Assembly (NCBI RefSeq): GCF_030272615.1
Contig: NC_081411.1
Span: 42,149,140-42,213,139 of the forward strand
DNA length: 64,000 nt
Reading direction: 5' to 3'
Source of the DNA: Cryptomeria japonica
Lineage: Eukaryota; Streptophyta; Pinopsida; Cupressales; Cupressaceae
Positions within the stretch are counted from its first letter, which is position 1, and every line of letters starts with the position of its first letter. The translations under genes were made by a program, and so were the position numbers. This document shows, piece after piece, positions 58,980 through 64,000 of the stretch. The notes under the pieces were generated by a model. It was given only the letters and a program-made list of their open reading frames with translations. It made no database searches and had not been told where the DNA came from.

Positions 58980-60917
58980 AGAATAACCCTTGTTTCTCAT
59001 TATCATAAAAAATAGAGTAAATGTTTATGACAATAAGGAATGAAACTTATCAAAAACAGATTTAAAGTCCTGCATAAAAGTTTTCATGGCTAATGTCCAT
59101 GACTCAAGCAATGAAGTAGCAATCTTACTTTCCATTTTCATTTGGAATACCAGTTCTTCCATTGCATCAATGGTACTCATCTCTTGAGTTACCGTGATGG
59201 CTTCTAGATTGAGAAAACATTTATGAAGAATCTGCAATCTAAGAAATAAGAGTAGTTGTAGCTCCTGCAAATCTTTAGATCAGTTGTTGATCTCCAAGTC
59301 CATCTTGGCAGTTTGAAGCTGATAGTGATGAACTGATTGCCCATATGTAGTGAATGAATCATATGACATCTTGAAATTGCTAATATAAGCCTAGAGCTCC
59401 GATTGGAGTTGAGCTTTCTGTTTAAGCACATCATCCCAAAATAGATATGGTTGACAGATTTTACTCAAGAGTAATTTACCTTCACCCATTGCAACACTGA
59501 TATCATTCTGTTGTTTCAGTAGTTGTGTCCGCAGCTCATTCATTTTCTTGACTAAGGCAACATTGAGTGCCCTTTCATGGTTCTTCTTTGCAGTGGCTTC
59601 AGCAGCATCTTCTAAGCATTGTACCTGATCCTCCACTACGGTACAAAGAAGTTTAAGCTTGGACAGAGAGGAATCGGTATAGGGGAGGTTACTACCAAGA
59701 ATCAGACTAGTAAGGGTGTCCACCACAATTTGTATGACATCCCTTTCCTTCTTCCTCTACAACTCTTCTAGTCTTTCATGTGCCAGTTTGATGCCTCACA
59801 GTAGCTCAGACTCATCCATTGATTGAAGGTCAATCGGACTGGTGGTGTCAACCAATTTGACTTGACCATCGGTTGCCTTAGGAGTCTCCGCCTGTTTGTT
59901 CTTTTCTGCTTCCTTCTCCTCTTCTTCTTTTTTCTTATCTTCCTCCTTCTTCCTTTCTTCTCCCTTCCTTTTGTCTTCTTCTTTCTTCTTCTCCTCTTCT
60001 TTCCTCTTCTGCTCTTCTTTCCTCTTCTCCTCTTCTTGTTTCCTCTTTTCCTCTTCTTTCTTTTTCTCTTCCTCTTTCCTCTTGTCTTCTTCTTTCTTTT
60101 TCTCTTCCTCTTTTCTCTTGTTTTCTTCTTGCCTTGCTTTTTCTGCTTTCTCTTTCTCCGCTTTCTCAACCTTTTCCTTGTCCTATTTCTCTCTTTCTGC
60201 TTTGTCTTTGTCCTGTTTTTCTTTCTCTGCTTTTTCTTTATCCAGTTTCTCCTTCTCTATGTCAAGAGTGACATCCCCAACATCTAATGCATCCACATCA
60301 ATGGGATCATTTTTCTCTATCACTCTTTCCCCTTTGCTATCAAATGCCTCATCGAGGTTGCCTAATGATAGGCCCGGTTCTTTTTTTGCCTTCATATTTG
60401 CTTCAGATACTTGGTGTAGCCTGACAGCAGCTTTAGCATGTAGATGAGTATCCTTCTCCACTTCAGAGGCTTTACCTTCTAGTAGCCTGAGTCTTCTTCT
60501 TCTCATGAAGAAGAGGCCTTTGTTCTTATCCATTATCTCAAATAATTCAGAATTAGAGGCATCGGGGAAGTATTGTGCAAAGACTTTCTCCCTTATTTCC
60601 TGTTCCTTTTCAATGGAAATGCACCATTTATTATCTAAAGAATGATACAAAGAATCTATTGTAACTAATCTAATTTATGATGACGACCGGTCATTGACAC
60701 ACAAATATTTGATAACTTCCTGCTCTACTTTTTTCACATTATCTGTAAAATCATCAAGCACCTTCCTCTTAATATTCTTAATACTCCTTGTACAATGTGT
60801 CATCGGCTTGTAAGAGGAAATATCTATATTTACTAGTGCATAGGTTGCATGCACTAATAGGGATTTGACTGTTGCAATGATTAGAAAACAACGAGTGGTG
60901 TGATCTAAAAATAACAC
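58980..60917 (-). pseudogene. Accessory K/E-rich coiled-coil protein, copy 2
   Basis: Decayed frame read leftward. First a helical segment with YHSLDNKWC, IREKVFAQYFPDA and RRRRLRLLEGKASEVEKDTH (60400-60650). Then about 110 residues of nearly pure K, E, R and D (59880-60240). Then VIQIVVDTLTSLI, LEDAAEATAKKNH and a coiled coil to the end, with EMSTIDAMEELV near 59140. Each block has a counterpart in the same order in copy 3. The highly charged stretch predicts a single alpha-helix or long coiled coil. No enzymatic motif is present. Function is unknown. Confidence 0.7.
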
Positions 60918-61566
60918 ATCTTGCTATTATAGATCCTCTTATGCTCACTCAATACTGCATCACCAACATACTCTGCAACTCTTTCAATAAATCGTATCAA
61001 CTTATTACTTGTATCTCGTATCATAAAAATATTTCATCACAATGTTATTTTATAGACATTAGATTTCATGTCGGCTTAGGAACCTCATCACAATTTCCTA
61101 GGTGCAGTGTATCTGGCCAATCTTTCATAACACATCATAGATTACCACCAAATATGTCGATTAGGGATAACTCATCACGACCGGTGATAACTCATCACAC
61201 AATCAGTGAAACCGGTTGGAACACCGATACCGGTTAAGAGTTAAACTCTTCCAACTCATACATCGATTGTTCTCCATTCGCTTCCTTGTTGATCTTCGTA
61301 GTATCTCCAAACTGGTGTAAGTGAAAATGACCAAAACCAATGTCATTCCTGTATATATTGGTTGTCTACATATATACTGGTTAGATGCCTTCAAAACGGT
61401 TGGACTTTACTATACAAATGATACCGGTTTGCAATACTAAGACTTAGGAGTAGTACTGATTTGTCTTGCATAAGATGACTATTAATATATGAACATATGT
61501 GTGTGTGTATGTGTCATCAATGACAACAAAAAGTCATCTATTATAAAAATCATCATCAAGCCAACA

Positions 61567-61582
61567 ATCTCCCCCTTTGGCA
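61567..61582 (-). other. Polypurine tract of copia-type copy 3
   Basis: CCAAAGGGGGAGAT on - immediately before the LTR start TGTTGGC. Confidence 0.8.
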
Positions 61583-61814
61583 TTGATGGCAATACTTAGA
61601 ATATTTTACAACTTTACAATTAAGTGTGCTTACAAAAATTATACATACACATTTCTTTCTACTCCCCCTTAATAGTGCATACAAAATTTTCAAGCACATA
61701 CATATTTCTACTCCCCCTTTGACAACAATGCCAAAATGAAAAGTAAAATACATATATATTATATCAAAATTTGTATCAAAAACTACATATACAAAAATAT
61801 AAGTTTTTCAAGGA

Positions 61815-64000
61815 GTTTTCACTGCAATTTTTAAGAAAGTGTCACTGAAAGTAATCTTCATCTGAGTAAAATCATTATCCCATGTTTCCAATAATGTTTC
61901 AATGAACTCAATAGTTGTCATTACTTGTGCAACAAATTCTTCCATTGCATCCACTGTGCTCATTTCTGGAGTTGAAAAAATCACTTCTGCATCCTTGCAC
62001 GCTCAATGTAAGTTGTCCACTTTAGGTCTCAATTGGTTCTTTAGTTCTTTCAAGGATCTAAGTCTCTTAGCTTGTTCATAATCATAAACATCTAACCGAT
62101 GTTGCAAAACATCAACTGATTTACCAAATTCCATGGCTGAATCCTGTAATGGTATGTAATCATTACATATCTTCTCCAGTTCTTTTTCTATCTCTTCTCG
62201 CCTCTTTTTCCCATCAGAATAGAAAAATGAAATGTTAGATGTATAGGCCAAAATCCTTCCTCTAGTTTCAACAACACTTCTCAAAATATCTTTATTTACA
62301 GATAAAGCAATCTTCCCTTTATCAATATCTGCCATTAGTTGGTCTCCCCTCTTCTTTCTGTAATTCTTCTCAGCTAAGGTTTGGGTTGCTTCTTCAAGTG
62401 TTTTTAGTTGGTTAGTAGCATCAGCAACCAATTGTCCAAGCTTTCCAATAGGAGTAGTCAAGTTTCTAGTGTCAGTCTCTGGTAGGAGACTTGACAAAAT
62501 GTCAACAACAATTTGTATAGTTGTTGCTTCTTTCCTCTACTCTTTTAACCTTTTCTTTTGAGCCTGAGATTGCATGACAGAAGCAATCTCCATTAGTTCA
62601 AATGCACTCATATTATCTACATCTATAGGCCCTTTAATGCTTATAGAGTCATCCTCATCATTAGTTTGCTGCTTGGCCTTTGTTTTTTCCTTTTCAATTG
62701 TTTCTCTATTGTTTTCTCCTCTGTTTTCTCTTTGTCTTCATCCTTTTTCTTTACAGTTTCCTTCACTTCAACCTCTTTCTCTTGTTTCTCTTTATCTACC
62801 TCTGTAGGTTTCTCTTGTGTACTTTTAGTAACCGGTGGTAGTTGATCTTGGTTTTCTTTTGCAGGCGACGGTTGAATATCCACACTAGGTTCATTGATCG
62901 GTGCTTCAGCTGCTTTCTGTGTAACAGTAATGACCAGTTGTTGTATTGGTTCCTTAATTGGTTCAATGATGTTATTAGTTGTATCAATAGTGTCCTGGAT
63001 ATCATCAATATCATCTACAAAGAAAATAACTGGTGGAGAAGTTGTGTCATCCTTATTTTTAATAGGATAGACAACATCCAATGTAATAATCTCTTCTTCA
63101 TCTAGCTCCAATGGAGCTCCAGTCTCTGTTTGGGACTTCAATTTCTCATGCATCCTTTGAATGTCTTTAGCTATCTGGTGAGTATCATCTTCAACAAATT
63201 GAACCTTTCCAACCAATAACTTCAATCTTCTTGACTTAGAATGAAATTGTCCTTTGAAATTATCAAGCAATGCATTCATCTTTAGATAACTCGGAAAAAT
63301 ATTCAATGAAAATTTTGTCAATAATTTCTTTATCTTGTTCCACAACCACTTTCCATTTATTTACAAGAATAGAATACAAAGAATCAAAAATATGTTTTTC
63401 AATATCCTGAGGCAACTGATTGTATTGACACAGCTGGTTGATTACCTCTTGAACAATTTGTTTCTTCTATCCATCATCAAATGAATCAAAATACTCTTTC
63501 ACATTATCAAACCTTTTCCTCCCTAATGTTTTTAATGCCCTCTCAAAATCAGTCATAGCCTTGTATGAGATAGCATTAATAGAAGTACTTTTCTTTGAAA
63601 TGTCTCCTATTGGTTTAGCTTTCTTACCAGTCACTTTTATCTTCTTAGGTTCCTCTTCAATGTTAGTATCCTCAAATTTTTCTTGGAGAATGAGTTATCT
63701 ACCTCTTTTCTTCATTGCAGTCTGCTTCTTTGCATATACTTTGGGTGTTGGTTCCTTTTTTATTTGAACACTTCTTATCACCCTTGTACCGGTGGTCACT
63801 GAAGGTGCTTACTCAACTTTCTTATTTTTCTCTTTTCCACTACTGGGTTGAGCAAGTGCAATTCATTCCTAGAAATTTCTCAGTATTTTATTCTTCTTAT
63901 CCTTAGGAGATGCCAAAAGGTTGTAGGCATAACCGATTAACAAGTCATAGTTGACTTCATAACTCATTTCTTACATCTCTTCTTCCCTGGGTTCAATGGC
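61815..64000 (-). pseudogene. Accessory protein, copy 3 (best preserved 3' half)
   Basis: Leftward frame with few breaks. From the window edge: a basic region (VTGKKAKPIGDISKK), a helical segment with RKRFDNVKEYFDSF, DSLYSILVNKWK, IFIEYFPSYLKMNAL and RRLKLLVGKVQFVEDDTH (63170-63400), then an acidic part (LELDEEEIITLDVVYP, FFVDDIDDIQDT). A P/T/Q-rich linker with K/E runs follows (62650-62900), then TIQIVVDILSSLLPET (62480-62520), LKTLEEATQTLAEKNY and a coiled coil ending near 61815 after EMSTVDAMEEFVAQV. Block order matches copy 2. No protease, integrase or RT motif is present. Recurrence in separate insertions argues that this protein is part of the element and not random host sequence. Confidence 0.72.

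Larger units (their letters stand above)
57591..60940 (-). mobile_element. Non-autonomous copia-type element, copy 2 (5' truncated)
   Basis: 3' LTR at 57591-58749, polypurine tract at 58750-58765, then the 3' half of an interior coding for the family's K/E-rich protein on the - strand. The element is cut near 60917-60940, where LTR sequence of copy 3 takes over, so its gag-like part, primer site and 5' LTR are missing. It inserted into a type-B LTR, which is seen on its left (57327-57590). Confidence 0.8.
60920..64000 (-). mobile_element. Non-autonomous copia-type element, copy 3 (partial)
   Basis: LTR remnant from about 60920-61000 to 61566 (ends CCAACA), polypurine tract at 61567-61582, then the interior on - to the window edge. 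The LTR is shorter than that of copy 2 and lacks the G-run/TGAAT end, so its left part is deleted. A stretch around 61060-61230 matches 58280-58450 of the copy 2 LTR by eye (TTTCATGTCGG, ATAACTCATCAC, ACCGGTTGG). The 5' end lies outside the window. Confidence 0.78.

Noticed and set aside
59823-60287. Open frame on + with runs of F, L and S, like a membrane protein
   Set aside because: It is the complement of the K/E-rich coding tract on the - strand. The run of F and L comes from TTC/CTT triplets, and the - frame is matched by copy 3.

Overview
The window looks like non-genic nuclear DNA from a land plant with a large, repeat-rich genome. A gymnosperm is my best guess, but that is inference and the sequence shows no taxon-specific gene. 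I found no intact single-copy host gene, tRNA, rRNA or CRISPR array. Almost every base belongs to retrotransposons inserted into one another, most of them decayed by stop codons, often at sites that look like CGA-to-TGA changes.

Region 1 (1-23036) is a nested stack. A dead Ty1/copia element on the + strand (RT, RNase H, 3' LTR) is split twice. A 1,055-bp solo LTR sits at 743-1797 (duplicated target TGTAC). A 19.7-kb large retrotransposon derivative (LARD-like) on the - strand sits at 1987-21648 (duplicated target TGGAT), with 4.2-kb LTRs and a non-coding interior. A 7.6-kb + strand gag-only LTR element (8864-16424, duplicated target ATGAT) lies inside that interior.

Region 2 (23037-44284) is the 3' end of a Ty3/gypsy element on the - strand. 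Its LTR (about 23988-33561) is split by an 8.4-kb plant L1 LINE (25045-33413) whose ORF2 carries an RNase H domain. Next to the polypurine tract, on the opposite strand, lies a plant-mobile-domain (PMD) gene with its own TATA box and intron (33964-44220). It is now a pseudogene and is interrupted by a 6.9-kb LTR element (36600-43465). That insert has copia-type LTRs and primer site, but in place of pol it carries zinc knuckles followed by a long unrecognised protein.

Region 3 (44285-57590) is a second Ty3/gypsy element on the - strand (LTRs 44285-45088 and 55399-56202). Its gag-protease frame runs straight into an integrase C-terminal tail, with RT, RNase H and the integrase core missing. A shortened antisense PMD gene lies near its 3' end. 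A 2,355-bp block starting at each LTR (44285-46639 and 55399-57753) is almost identical and extends well past the LTR, which an ordinary insertion does not explain.

Region 4 (57591-64000) holds two more members of the non-autonomous copia-type family, side by side and on the same strand. Their lysine/glutamate-rich proteins can be matched to each other by eye. This family, with three members in the window, is the best candidate for something poorly described.
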